Positions 55,301 to 63,894 of a stretch of 64,000 bases of DNA are shown in pieces. The notes beneath the pieces are model-generated. The model saw nothing but the letters and a program-made list of their open reading frames with translations, was not told where the DNA came from and did not search any database. The position numbers and the translations under genes are program-made. This DNA is from CAYLJJ01 sp964384025 (GTDB lineage: Bacteria; Myxococcota_A; Bradymonadia; UBA7976; UBA1532), in the NCBI GenBank assembly GCA_964384025.1, contig CAYLJJ010000021.1, forward strand, positions 6,570-70,569, read 5' to 3'. How positions within the stretch are numbered: the stretch's first letter is position 1; each line of letters opens with the position of its first letter.

Positions 55301-58300
55301 GTCTCGATTGAGATCGTTCTGAAAACCCTCTGCTTCCTGATAGTCGATATCCCAACGGTAGTAGCGAGGGCAGTCATTCTCCTGAGGATCGGTAGACTGG
55401 GAGGCGTTCAAGGTGAGGGTCTGGCCTAAGATGATATGATAGCCCGATTCTGGAGGATCTGTTGGATCGGCGTCCGCAGTAGGAGGCGGGCTGAGCTCAT
55501 AGTGAACTGAGTAGCTGCCCACGGCAGAGCGCCCTGAGCCATCCGTCACTCTGAGCTGAACCGACACGATGGGGATCTGATCTTCAGACTCTGGGACTGG
55601 ATCAAAAATGTGAGCGAACTCTATGAAGGGCTCATTTTGAACCTCAAAGGCGCCATCACCATCCAGATCCCACTCATAGAGGAGGATCTCTTCTCCTGGA
55701 ACAGGGGTAGAGGATTCACGACCATCCAAGATGACCGGATGATTGATCGGAGCAGGATCTGGTGTTTGAACCACCTGCACATTGGGTTGAGCGCGGAAGA
55801 GACGAACTTGCACGTTCCCGATCGTTTGGGCTCCAAAGACATCTGTGATACGGATCTGGATAAAGTTGCTGGGCAGCATGGTCTCTCGATCAGCCGGCCA
55901 CTGCATATAGCTGATCAGCTGATCCCAGGGGATCTCAATGCGTCCACGGCGCTGGAGGATAGGGCCTGAATTAAAGGGTCCAGCGATATCCACCGCGTCT
56001 GCAAAAGAGCCATTGCCGTTCATATCCCACTCGATAAAGATGATCGCATCTCCGCAATCTGCATCAGGATCGCTGGAGTCCAGGGCGTCGATCACCAAAG
56101 GATCTCCCTGTAGGACGGTGTAGGCTGCTTGATCTGTTTGGAGTTGAGGGCTGTGGTTGCCCTGATCGATGGAGATCAAGAGGGCAGTGGAGTCCTGTCG
56201 GCCCAGATCATCTGTGACCTGAAGCTGCACCTCAATGGGATCACCGCCAAACAATCCCCCTGAGAAGGAGGGAAAAGTGTGCTCGACGATGCGAGCACGC
56301 TCATCAAAATTTCCATCCCCATCAAAGTCCCAATCATAGAAGGCGATGACTCGATCAGGATTGGGGTGAAAGCTGGGGCTGCCATCAAACTGCACCGCTT
56401 GGCCACAGGCCGCAGACTCTGGATCGACGCGACCATGAGCCTCAGGGTGGCTGGGATAGATGAGCAGAGTCGTCTCTGTCTCATCCATCTCCCCCTCATC
56501 GTCCGCTGCCCTCATGCGGATACGGTTGGGGTTCTCCTGCCCACGACCTAGACCCGCTAAGCTGACCCAAGGGACACGTACCCAGAGAACTCCATCCCCA
56601 TCTTCATAGAGGGAACCTCCATCGATCGCAGTATCCAACTGGAGGGGGTAGTCATAAACCAGATCGTTGAAGTCACCATCGTTGTTGAGATCCCAATGCA
56701 CGTTAAGAAGCTCTCCACACTCCTCATTGCCATCGCTCACCGCAGCGCGGAGGATCAAATCTGCGTTCTCTTCGACGGAGTAGGGGCCTCCATGAGCAGC
56801 AGAGGGCGTGACATTCTCTGAGCCCTGAACAGTGATCTCAAAGGTCACGCTGTTGGTTTGCCCGATCTGATCTTCCACCATGAGGGTCGCAGTGTAGACT
56901 CCGGTCTGTTTGTACTGGTAGTCGAAGATCTCGTTTTGCTGAGCGCTCTGAAAATCAACCGGAGCCCCACCGACCTCCCACCAGAGGCCATTCTGATCAT
57001 TTACATCCCAGTAATAATTGCTGATGAACATAGAGGGGTTGGGGTGAAAAGACTCATCGTGGCGAAACTGAACACGGCCATTATTGGGGCCAGAGCAGCC
57101 TTCGATCACCGTTGAAGGTTGTGCGTTGCCGATCGCTACAGGCTTTGGGTTAAATATTGTGGGAGTAAGCACTAGGGCTCCCATAGAGTTGGGGAGCTGC
57201 CCTCCAGAACGATCATAACCTATAGAATGATAAGGGCTATCATAATCTTTGATCTGACCAAAAGTACTATAATTATCCAGATGCTTCTCTTGGGTTCGAA
57301 TATAGTAAATACTAAACTCATGTTGCCAATCATGGTTCCCAATATAATGAAGTTCTGGGATTCCTGTTCTATACCCTTTCTGGTGAGAGTATATCGCATA
57401 TGAATTCCCACAGATAGGTGCATTATAAATAGTGCTTGTATTACCGCAATCCCAATTGCCAGTCTTCCAGAAGCCATCTAGCCAATTTGAAAGTGAACCA
57501 TGCCGTTCAGTCCCGTTCCATCCCTGTTCAGTAAATGAAAGATAACGCTGATACATATCCCAGAGCTCTTGTTTTGAGAATCCATACCCAAAAGGCTCTT
57601 CAGCTGGAGCGATTACATCTCCATTCTCATCCGCAAAATTATGAATCCCCAACCAACGGCTACCAACAATCGCTCCTCCCGTAAGCTGATAGTTAGAATT
57701 GGAAGTAGAGCGGTAAGCAGCTGAGCCGTTGGCTCGCTGGTTTCTCCAGAGAAACTTAGAGATACGTTGCTTGTGGAAGTTGTTGACGATAACGCCATGC
57801 TCACGACCTGCGATTTCAGCGCTCTCCAAGCCGATATAAGCCCACTGAGAAGTAGAAGAATCAGCTGCGCCATCGCTGCAACTGGTGTTTTGGCAGTCTC
57901 GAGGATAATACCAAGCCCCCTCTCCATTGCCCCCATCGATCTGATTGTAGGCCAGGAAGTCAACCATCTGTTGGATTAGCCACTCCCAAGGTCGTCCCTC
58001 CAGATTGTGGTTGTTATATTGCAAAGGGGTCTGTCCTAGGGCATGTAAAACAGGTGCGAGTCCTCCCAAACGGGTGCCCATTCTATATACGGTCAGATGA
58101 TGATCATTTCTGCTGGTCTTATGAGCGACGCCTTTGCTATCACACGTATCCACTAAGGGTCTTGGCTGAGCTGCTCCAACTTCACATGTGTTGGCCTCAT
58201 CATTTGCGTTGATGTTTACTTCAATCATATCTGACGTAAGCCAGTTTGTCATTCTAATGACATCTTCTGCATATGGGTCATTATTCCACCGATAATCATT

Positions 58301-58972
58301 CTCATTTTCCCAGCCATCAGGAAGGACCATCCCATGATTAATGATTGTTGATGGTGGATAGGCAGGCATATGTCCATTAATCACATAAGCCCAGATAGAA
58401 CCAGCATTTGTATCACCATCAGCAGCTGTAGCACTGATTTTAGAATGGTTTAACCCTGAGAAATTGGCCATTTTTCGGTGAATATACCAGAGTACTTCCT
58501 GTATAGTCATTTGAGACATGATCTCTACTTGATCAGCAGTCCAATCATTGGGATTTGTAGATGGCTGAAAAGCATAAACGAAGAAGCGCATCTGGCCGAA
58601 TTGAGCCGGTTGGTTGTCACATTGAGGCTGAACTTTGACATTGATTACGATCAATGTATTTCGCTCAAAAATAGGTGCAGAGAATGTTCGTCCAATATCA
58701 TGGACGGTCATCGTTGTATTGTTTCTGCTTCGATCAAAGGGAGCATCGTCAGCGTCATACTCTCCATCTCGATTGATGTCCCACCAAACACGATAGGTAT
58801 CGCAGCGAGCATCACGGATAATTCCCTTCAAGCTCAGAGGAGCTCCAGAGTGCGCTGGATGGGGCAGGTCAGGATCAAGCTGAGAGTAGGGAACGATGAT
58901 GACCTCATCTCCATCTGCCCAGGCCCCGAGAGGCCAGGAGAGCAACAGGAAAAACGGTAGAATCTTCTTCAT
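49388..58972 (-). CDS. Giant secreted PKD-repeat protein with toroid-like N-terminus and fibrinogen-like C-terminus
   Basis: 3194 aa; AGGAG precedes the ATG and the signal peptide is MKKILPFFLLLSWPLGAWA. Residues about 130-610 look like an alpha/alpha toroid of the prenyltransferase/cyclase type (GEGAWYYPRDCQ, STSQWAYIGLESAE, FLWRNQRANGSAAY). Residues about 650-2270 hold some fourteen PKD-like domains, many with a calcium-type DxDxDG (YEWDFDGDGVFDE, WRWDLDGDGDYSD). A helical part of about 300 residues follows, then Cys-rich modules (CSSDLECSSGKYC) and two fibrinogen-C-like domains (SGVYMIDPDG, YCDMQSRGGGWLLV; GFYLIDPNGG, GGWTQIF). No outer-membrane sorting tag is seen. It is likely a long calcium-stiffened adhesin or matrix protein. 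The first 600 codons are more AT-rich than the rest. Confidence 0.9.
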   Translation of the reverse strand: MKKILPFFLLLSWPLGAWADGDEVIIVPYSQLDPDLPHPAHSGAPLSLKGIIRDARCDTYRVWWDINRDGEYDADDAPFDRSRNNTTMTVHDIGRTFSAPIFERNTLIVINVKVQPQCDNQPAQFGQMRFFVYAFQPSTNPNDWTADQVEIMSQMTIQEVLWYIHRKMANFSGLNHSKISATAADGDTNAGSIWAYVINGHMPAYPPSTIINHGMVLPDGWENENDYRWNNDPYAEDVIRMTNWLTSDMIEVNINANDEANTCEVGAAQPRPLVDTCDSKGVAHKTSRNDHHLTVYRMGTRLGGLAPVLHALGQTPLQYNNHNLEGRPWEWLIQQMVDFLAYNQIDGGNGEGAWYYPRDCQNTSCSDGAADSSTSQWAYIGLESAEIAGREHGVIVNNFHKQRISKFLWRNQRANGSAAYRSTSNSNYQLTGGAIVGSRWLGIHNFADENGDVIAPAEEPFGYGFSKQELWDMYQRYLSFTEQGWNGTERHGSLSNWLDGFWKTGNWDCGNTSTIYNAPICGNSYAIYSHQKGYRTGIPELHYIGNHDWQHEFSIYYIRTQEKHLDNYSTFGQIKDYDSPYHSIGYDRSGGQLPNSMGALVLTPTIFNPKPVAIGNAQPSTVIEGCSGPNNGRVQFRHDESFHPNPSMFISNYYWDVNDQNGLWWEVGGAPVDFQSAQQNEIFDYQYKQTGVYTATLMVEDQIGQTNSVTFEITVQGSENVTPSAAHGGPYSVEENADLILRAAVSDGNEECGELLNVHWDLNNDGDFNDLVYDYPLQLDTAIDGGSLYEDGDGVLWVRVPWVSLAGLGRGQENPNRIRMRAADDEGEMDETETTLLIYPSHPEAHGRVDPESAACGQAVQFDGSPSFHPNPDRVIAFYDWDFDGDGNFDERARIVEHTFPSFSGGLFGGDPIEVQLQVTDDLGRQDSTALLISIDQGNHSPQLQTDQAAYTVLQGDPLVIDALDSSDPDADCGDAIIFIEWDMNGNGSFADAVDIAGPFNSGPILQRRGRIEIPWDQLISYMQWPADRETMLPSNFIQIRITDVFGAQTIGNVQVRLFRAQPNVQVVQTPDPAPINHPVILDGRESSTPVPGEEILLYEWDLDGDGAFEVQNEPFIEFAHIFDPVPESEDQIPIVSVQLRVTDGSGRSAVGSYSVHYELSPPPTADADPTDPPESGYHIILGQTLTLNASQSTDPQENDCPRYYRWDIDYQEAEGFQNDLNRDTGIFCDQEGRIVEISAEDLASMGINAPGEYEVRLEVENNAGRSAQDSAPVRVYSAQPVAQIILNPNPAACGVQITLDARNSNHPHPDIDISDWRWDLDGDGDYSDANGALVFHSYDQFSFDGPIRVGLEVEDTQGQTGRSALDLNILEGNRPPVAEAGGYRQGEAVVGPYTIALGDDLFLDALGSMDLDEACGDGVQSYQWDLDNDGGFEPGLIQRNPTIDWAQLQALGLDQVGQYELRLRVVDRFGISDDDIATLNIVNGPIARAVATPARAGCRQVVEFSGATSSTDGPLDEGFAIVDMEWLIEGETINGEQFSRPVQGLPDENGEIYVGARLRITDASGRSSVDLVEVIVDVQNLAPVADAGGPYQTGPLNDSWTPVALDGRASSDPNDPCDEIVEYRWDIDRDGIADFLGATVAEYINPNWNAGTAQVIQLIVCDSFGVCSEPAEAIVEVGSEAPPTGEILAPRAGEDCINQENMEVQLRVSDPEGDQVTATIFAGIQELGNKTFIATAEGNEVFVNVDVSALPDGPHELNVILRDEDGAEVNINAGGLLFFDRLAPVISIGARPAEGACYEQAQEADIHFEDNIDPGPMLNQEMLEEGCVRTLRVAVNDFCGNSNMEERSYRIAQPPEINFSGPAEESLVVEARVGWEPAHEGCVLFSDSELSHNGAPARPYVKESLIAAPGFYVVRVNAQDCGNGNERVFSRRFWVNAAPTAISISSDHPARHPDGGFINTYLVAEGSGLQLDGGDSLPPEPIDHIASYRWDLDDDGDFDDGEGQLQAFNTQEDGIFSGALRASDSLGAQHEERFSVIVTDIDPIADAGHSYSVSQGIELHFDGTGSRALSAADEVRLYEWDFDGDGVFDESGADLNQPIHAYEVNGNYDVVLRVYDEDSFSEDTVRVTVADVNPNLDHIEPPPDLYEIDYMDFTVLVAEGNDSDQISRYEWDFDGDGELDNEEFEHPEGATQRFQYREARMGESHYRVSIVVRDQDSFSSEEIEVNVREITLAELMDYLDRRIQISIDTLPLPPVTPQQVQLTNILPPLLQITDNGRWGERYGRRGVSLQAAQTLITRLGDAQNFGEDFSLELWALSRQMKREVERLEALLLEPGGPGAEHPSMLQARQELELLDEIYTGAAFESTLRNNPGLAVDLATRAMSAYYWLRHAIARCNLYAGFPMPEISDPVARTSAAEEINDQLEVALEEMAEDLQLYLAQGGDLDPAPAWDRIAEALASLNEIRRLQTLDISVVCPEGRECISDEQALDLEILAAELARDLDAAMIHGAWVREWQSCLVLGLKFRIELSMIRVEHVCGASVALSLEARDVQRIGLDFVDNREDAAALNYYVAAEQQCLMIDIYDRCLAPSFPELNVWRSYPNYCLDDQCNVDGDCYNGTICVVVDAANDESLFCRYECVADMDCPERSSYCDLVAGFCRQGEIRAEDPRDGQCSSDLECSSGKYCHIFGEQALGECVSGCRTNPSNCFLGGICDPVTHTCAPANSCLEDEQCDPGFYCDGERCRLGCRIESCGPEQSCNLYTRECQVQALGATCASILDNNPLAESGVYMIDPDGLGGEDPFAGYCDMQSRGGGWLLVMNRSHDLPITHRDLLLLPEHEEQALNNARWSALRLQGDQAMASYGGTSVVAEMQRLRAANCTPLADDLSALVLAHDETEGCNGIGGDYSNWFGVYDQISRNTFCNNASAQPFYPLEEAGTIEPAQASMWVRSFAEGSGACEQDEECDAERFCHLSEGGGLCLLGCRPGVPGACLDGEVCHPETHNCEAADLKVSCLEILNDGLSWGDGFYLIDPNGGAPDDAILVRCIMESEGGGWTQIFDERGDQMLLQRIPDQLGTLQISEVMAVTVQGLARTHSLEENLNSLGDAFAQEWLPTGFESDRYRRLSQDEGDHESSLYIFDDHDIRGCAGRQSEYVETPQGLISYGYSNGANFGDAGSCTYQFYTDIIIDRLYLR

Positions 58973-59079
58973 TGGGGGCTCCTAGACCAAATCGGGACTT
59001 AGAGTATCGAAAATCAGGTGGGGAGACCAAGCGGGATTTTGGCCTCTTTTTCAGCGAGAACCGAGAGACCAGATGGGTC

Positions 59080-62000
59080 CTATTCAAGACGAGCGATAAA
59101 GGCGTAGATTTTATCCATAGGACCCGTTTCTACGCTGACCAGAGCTTCTAACTGAGCATCATAGCTGCGGACTCGGCGCCCCTCAGCGATCACCACCCCA
59201 CCCCCCCGAAAAATCGTCTCTGGGAGAACTGAGATTGCTCGGGAGCTGATGTTTCTGAACACTTCAGCTTGGCGTTCAAAACGTACAAGGCCTTGAGGGA
59301 GGATTGCCCAAGCTGCGCCCTGAAGGAACTGAAGATCTCGCGCAGGGAAGGTGATCTCATGCTCACCAAAGGATGAACGGTTTGGGTCAGCGAGAAGATT
59401 AGCTGCCGATGTAACCAACAACTCTCCCTCCGTATAATCGGTAAAGAATAATTGGTTTCTCTCCAGGCTCAGAGCGAGGTGGTTAAAGTGATGACGGTTT
59501 GTGCGAGCAAACTTGAGCTGGTCCTCTCGTTCAGGAGGCAGGAGCAAGAGCTCTCCATCTGCTCCTGTGATGAGCATCGTGCCCAGCTCATTCCCCAAGG
59601 CGCCGCTGGGGATCCAAACCATATCTGTCGGTCTGGGGATGCTCTCCTGTTCTCCCCCTACCCTGATCTCTTGAAGATCATAGCGAGCCTGAACCTTAAG
59701 GGTCTCTGGATCGATGGTGAAGAGATCAGAGGCGAGGCCCCAAAGGAGGCCATCCGCCCAGAGTAGACGCCTTATCCCTCGCTCAACAGGGATCTTACGA
59801 ACCAGGTGAGGGCCTCCTTTAAATTGGAGGACGGCGACCTCAGCCGATTCAGGGAGGGCCACAAAGAGAGCACTTCCTTCTGGATCAGAGATTATTTCAC
59901 CCAGACCCATACCCAGCTCAAAAGACTCCAATAAGCTGAGCCGTACATCCTCTTCGCGTTCATACTGGTAGATCCTAAGCTGAGTTCTGCCTCTCTGGTC
60001 CAAAGCCGCAGCCGCCATCAGGGGAGCTCCCACATCCTCAATCAAGAGCTGAACATGGTGTCGCCTGCTGGCTCCTGAGAGTGGCCCCCTGGCGATCACC
60101 TCGATCTCGTACTCTCCTGAGTCAAAGACTGTAGGCACCCAAGAGAACAACACTTGCTGAAGATGTGTTGGGTCCTGCTCCTCCACAGGCAGGATTTCAT
60201 AATGAATGTAGGCAGGGGCATCTACGATGATATATGTCGGCCCGTCATAAGCGGGCTCTTCACCCTCCCCGCTGCGGAGCCCAGACTCCACCAAAACCGT
60301 AAAGTTGATCAGTTCACCCTCCTGACCATGCACCACTTCATCTCCGCTGATGATGGGAGGCGCCTCAGAGATATCGATAAAGAGCTGATCTTCTGCTCGT
60401 CCACCATCTCCATCGAGAACAGTGACGACAACTTCAAAAACCCCCACCTCTGTGAAAATATGATCTACTTCAGCGCCATCTGCAGAATTTCCATCACCGA
60501 AATCCCAGTAAATCTCAGCGGGGAGATCTCCAGGGCTATCCTCCACCAGCGCTTCAAAGTGAAGGCTCTCACCCAACTCTCCAAAGGGCTCCTCAATCAG
60601 GAGGCTGACCGTAGGATCTCGGTTAATAATCTCCACAATCATTGAGCTGGTAGAGGGACTGCCATCGAGATCAAAGACGGTCATACGCAGCTCATAGCTG
60701 CCATCATCCGGCCAGGCATACTCGATGAGAGGCTCCTCTGTCTCCTGTAACTCTCCATTGCCAAAGTCCCAACGATAACGGATGAGGGGATCGCTCTCCG
60801 CCCCAGGGAGGCTCTCCGAAGCGTCGAGCAGGATCGACTCTCCCTCTTCGGCGATCTGATCATCACCATAATTGACAAAGAGTTGAGCGATGGGGACCAC
60901 ATCGATCACTGTGATCTCTCGCTCTACACTTACGCTGGAGTCCTCATCATGGAGGGTCAATCGAACGATCTGCACAGAGGAAGCTCCCACGCCTGAGAAG
61001 CGATGAGTTTGAGTCTTATCTCTGATCTCACGCCGGATGGGTTCTCCATCTCCAAAATCCCACTCAAAGGCGGTCAAAGCATCAGCTGCGCCTCCGGGCT
61101 GATCGAGGCTGACTCGGAAGGTGACTTCCTCCCCCTCAACGACACGATCAGGACCCTCAAATTCCACAATGGGCTCTAAATCAGCAACCAGGATATTCAA
61201 GCAGCCGGGCTCAGAAGGAGAGTCCTCATCATTTACCGTAAGACAGACCTGATACTCACCCTGATCCTCATAGCGATGCTCAGGCTCTCGAAGCGTGGCT
61301 CCACTCTGCTCATTCCCATCTCCAAATTCCCAGTGATAATCGATGATGGGATCAGAGGGAGATCCGGGTGCGGTCTCTCCTGCCGAGAAGCGCAACTGCT
61401 CTCCCTCTTGAAGATTGTTCATATTGTAGACAAGCAGGCCCTGAACAACAGGGATTACATCCTCTACTTGAACCAGGGTTTCGGCGCTACAGTTTGAGGC
61501 CAAGGTATCTACCCTCATCACCACACTATACTCTCCTCCCTCTGTATAGATATGTAGGGGTTCGGAGAGTTCTGCAGAGATCTGGGGTCGTGTCCCATCT
61601 CCAAAATCCCAACTATAGGAGATGATGGGATCAGCCTCATTGCCAGGGGTCGCGCTGCCAAAGAGCTGCAACAGCTCTCCCTCTCGTACGGCGTAGGGCC
61701 CTCCCAGCTCACAGCTTGGGGGGCTGGAGAGCAGCCTCACCTCAATAAAGGTGATCGCCTGCTCTCCACCCTCAGTCTCAACCATCAGGCGGACGAGGTA
61801 GGGATCCTCACCCTCCTCTGTCACAGGTTGGAGTGTATTGAATTCAACTGTAACTGCGTCAGGGCCAACTATATCAAAAAAACTGTCGTTATTCAGATCC
61901 CAATAATATTGAGAAATTTCTCCAAACTGAGGGGGAGAGCTGCTGTTACTGGCATCTAAGATCAAGGGTTCTCCCTGAGCAACTTCATAGGGTCCTCCCG

Positions 62001-62961
62001 CATCTGCGATGGCTCCAGGGATTAGACTAAAAGAGAAGCTGCCGCTCTCAATAGGATTGTTCCCATCACAAGAAAAAAGTTCAACATCTATCTGGTATTC
62101 ACCTGGTTCTTCAAGTTGTCCTCCCTGCATATAAAAGCGACTTTGATTACCCATTGTCACAATTGAACTTACTCGTCCTAAGCAACTATTGGGTACCTCA
62201 ATATTATAATAAACTACAGCCCGAGAAACTATATCTCCCTCTCCAAAAGGCATCGCCTCGGGTCCCTCTATGGGGCAACCTGAAGCATTGCAAGCGTAAC
62301 CAGAGAAGCTCAGTTGGATTTCATCTCTTTGAACAGGTCGGGTGTTACTTAAGTGAACCTCTGATGCGTTGCCTTCACCACAGTGATCTTGCGCCCGGAT
62401 CACCCTCTGAAGCAAGCAGCCATCTCTGATTTCCTCCTCTACGACAAGAGGGTTATCATCCATAGTGTCGGTGACAATATATTCCGCCTGTGGCATCTCA
62501 TCCAGACAGGCGACCTCTAGAGAGTCCAACTCGATCTCAGGGATTTGACGATCCAGCCTGAAATTCACAGAGTCGCTGCCACGATCCTGAGGACCTTGGC
62601 TGACGATCACTTCAAGGTTGCGATTGGGACCATCCTCGATATTTGCTAGGCTGTAGTCCTCGACAATCTCAGGATCTGGTCCGCTGAGGCTGTATCGCGC
62701 CCGAGAGATCTCCTCACCGTCTATTTGAAAAATCAGATCTACAGAGCCTCCCTCGGGGGATTGAAGCTCTAAAATCAGGGGCAGAGGGCGTAGAGGAGGG
62801 CGTGCCATTCCACCGATCACAAAGGTCTCTGCACCGTTGTTGACACAACTCCCTTCTTGAGGCTCCAGGATCTGTACAGAGGGCTGAGCTTGGGCTTCTA
62901 GGCCACAGGCGATAGAGAGGAAAAAACTCAACAAAGAGCACCGCATAAAAACTCCGTTCAT
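59080..62961 (-). CDS. Large secreted PKD-repeat protein with propeller-like C-terminus
   Basis: About 1293 aa from the ATG at 62961, which has AGGAG upstream and opens MNGVFMRCSLLSFFLSIACG, a signal peptide; the frame extends 25 codons further without a signal. After Ig-like segments with Cys pairs there are six or seven PKD domains of the classical DFGDG kind (ISYSWDFGDGTRP, IDYHWEFGDGNEQ, IYWDFGDGNSAD). The last 300 residues are repeated beta strands with patterns such as RIYQYEREEDVR, DLFTIDPETLKVQARYD and GTMLITGADGELLLLPPE, suggesting a beta-propeller. It lies 107 bp before the 3194-aa gene in the same direction and may act in the same surface complex. Confidence 0.88.
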   Translation of the reverse strand: MNGVFMRCSLLSFFLSIACGLEAQAQPSVQILEPQEGSCVNNGAETFVIGGMARPPLRPLPLILELQSPEGGSVDLIFQIDGEEISRARYSLSGPDPEIVEDYSLANIEDGPNRNLEVIVSQGPQDRGSDSVNFRLDRQIPEIELDSLEVACLDEMPQAEYIVTDTMDDNPLVVEEEIRDGCLLQRVIRAQDHCGEGNASEVHLSNTRPVQRDEIQLSFSGYACNASGCPIEGPEAMPFGEGDIVSRAVVYYNIEVPNSCLGRVSSIVTMGNQSRFYMQGGQLEEPGEYQIDVELFSCDGNNPIESGSFSFSLIPGAIADAGGPYEVAQGEPLILDASNSSSPPQFGEISQYYWDLNNDSFFDIVGPDAVTVEFNTLQPVTEEGEDPYLVRLMVETEGGEQAITFIEVRLLSSPPSCELGGPYAVREGELLQLFGSATPGNEADPIISYSWDFGDGTRPQISAELSEPLHIYTEGGEYSVVMRVDTLASNCSAETLVQVEDVIPVVQGLLVYNMNNLQEGEQLRFSAGETAPGSPSDPIIDYHWEFGDGNEQSGATLREPEHRYEDQGEYQVCLTVNDEDSPSEPGCLNILVADLEPIVEFEGPDRVVEGEEVTFRVSLDQPGGAADALTAFEWDFGDGEPIRREIRDKTQTHRFSGVGASSVQIVRLTLHDEDSSVSVEREITVIDVVPIAQLFVNYGDDQIAEEGESILLDASESLPGAESDPLIRYRWDFGNGELQETEEPLIEYAWPDDGSYELRMTVFDLDGSPSTSSMIVEIINRDPTVSLLIEEPFGELGESLHFEALVEDSPGDLPAEIYWDFGDGNSADGAEVDHIFTEVGVFEVVVTVLDGDGGRAEDQLFIDISEAPPIISGDEVVHGQEGELINFTVLVESGLRSGEGEEPAYDGPTYIIVDAPAYIHYEILPVEEQDPTHLQQVLFSWVPTVFDSGEYEIEVIARGPLSGASRRHHVQLLIEDVGAPLMAAAALDQRGRTQLRIYQYEREEDVRLSLLESFELGMGLGEIISDPEGSALFVALPESAEVAVLQFKGGPHLVRKIPVERGIRRLLWADGLLWGLASDLFTIDPETLKVQARYDLQEIRVGGEQESIPRPTDMVWIPSGALGNELGTMLITGADGELLLLPPEREDQLKFARTNRHHFNHLALSLERNQLFFTDYTEGELLVTSAANLLADPNRSSFGEHEITFPARDLQFLQGAAWAILPQGLVRFERQAEVFRNISSRAISVLPETIFRGGGVVIAEGRRVRSYDAQLEALVSVETGPMDKIYAFIARLE

Positions 62962-63219
62962 GGCGATCTCCTGCTCTCCCATTGTCCACAGACTGGAGAG
63001 CCCCATGTGGGCAGATCCCAACCATCTGAGACCCAAACTCTAGAGAGGGTTAGGCTCAGCCTTGTTAGAACTATTTAGGGGTGTTGTTCCCCATAGATCA
63101 AGAAATCCTAGCCAAGTTGAGATCCTGCTCTCTAAAAGCTTTGGGTTCTCAGGTTCTCTTACCTATGTGAAAATGGGGCAGCCAATTTCACACAAGATCG
63201 CTAAGAAAGCACAAAACAT
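62962..63219. promoter_or_regulatory. Divergent intergenic region
   Basis: 258 bp between the PKD operon (minus) and the small anchored protein (plus) must contain promoters for both. I see no clear operator or sigma-70 consensus pair. Confidence 0.35.
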
Positions 63220-63894
63220 ATGAAGCGTCACCTCCTCCTCTTCTTTCTCCCTTTGGCCCTCCTCCTGGGCGCTCTCCTGTTTTTATGGGGAACTCCTGCA
63301 CCGACAGTAGAGGAGAGAGACTCAAACTATGTACGCAGACTCCCTCAGCCTCCACCCCGCCTGCCCCCCGACGCGGCACTCCTTGATGCGCTCCCCGACG
63401 CCCTCATCGACGCGGCTCCTCGATTTGAGCCGCTTCCAGAAGAGGCCGCTCTAAAACTCGAAGAGATTCAGGCTCTGGGGCTGGTCAACCGAGATCCAAA
63501 GTGGATCAAAACACGGCTGCCTAAAGGCTGGGAGATGAAGGAGCAGAGAGAGGGAGAAAACGTGCTCTATTCTGTCCAAGAGGAGGGGGATGGACAGGTC
63601 CAGTGGATCATCAAGTCTGGGCGCATCTGGGGTGCCAAGATCGACGCCCCTAAGGAGCCTGGACGCTCTGCAGATTTGAGCCTCCTAGCTCGAGCCATCC
63701 TGGGCAACGCTCACTCCAGCATGGAGCTGCGCTGCACAGGAAGCCCTCAAACTCAGGCAGCCTACTTGGGCCGAGTCAAGATGAAGAGCGGCTACCTACA
63801 TTTCCGTTGTACTCCTAAGCAGACTCCCCCATATGAAGCGCTCAAGTTAGAGGTCCAGATAGAGCCTTTTGAGGCTCATGTAGGGGAACGTTGA
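63220..63894 (+). CDS. Membrane-anchored hypothetical protein
   Basis: 224 aa. An N-terminal hydrophobic anchor (HLLLFFLPLALLLGALLFLW) is followed by a Pro/Asp/Ala/Leu linker (LPPDAALLDALPDALIDAAP) in the style of the acidic linker of the lipoprotein at 34509-37642. The rest is a compact domain with two Cys (LRCTGSPQTQ, FRCTPKQTPP) and alternating strands (VQWIIKSGRIWGAKI). I recognise no family. It is probably periplasmic, tethered to the inner membrane. The remaining 106 bases of the window hold no gene. Confidence 0.7.
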   Translation: MKRHLLLFFLPLALLLGALLFLWGTPAPTVEERDSNYVRRLPQPPPRLPPDAALLDALPDALIDAAPRFEPLPEEAALKLEEIQALGLVNRDPKWIKTRLPKGWEMKEQREGENVLYSVQEEGDGQVQWIIKSGRIWGAKIDAPKEPGRSADLSLLARAILGNAHSSMELRCTGSPQTQAAYLGRVKMKSGYLHFRCTPKQTPPYEALKLEVQIEPFEAHVGER

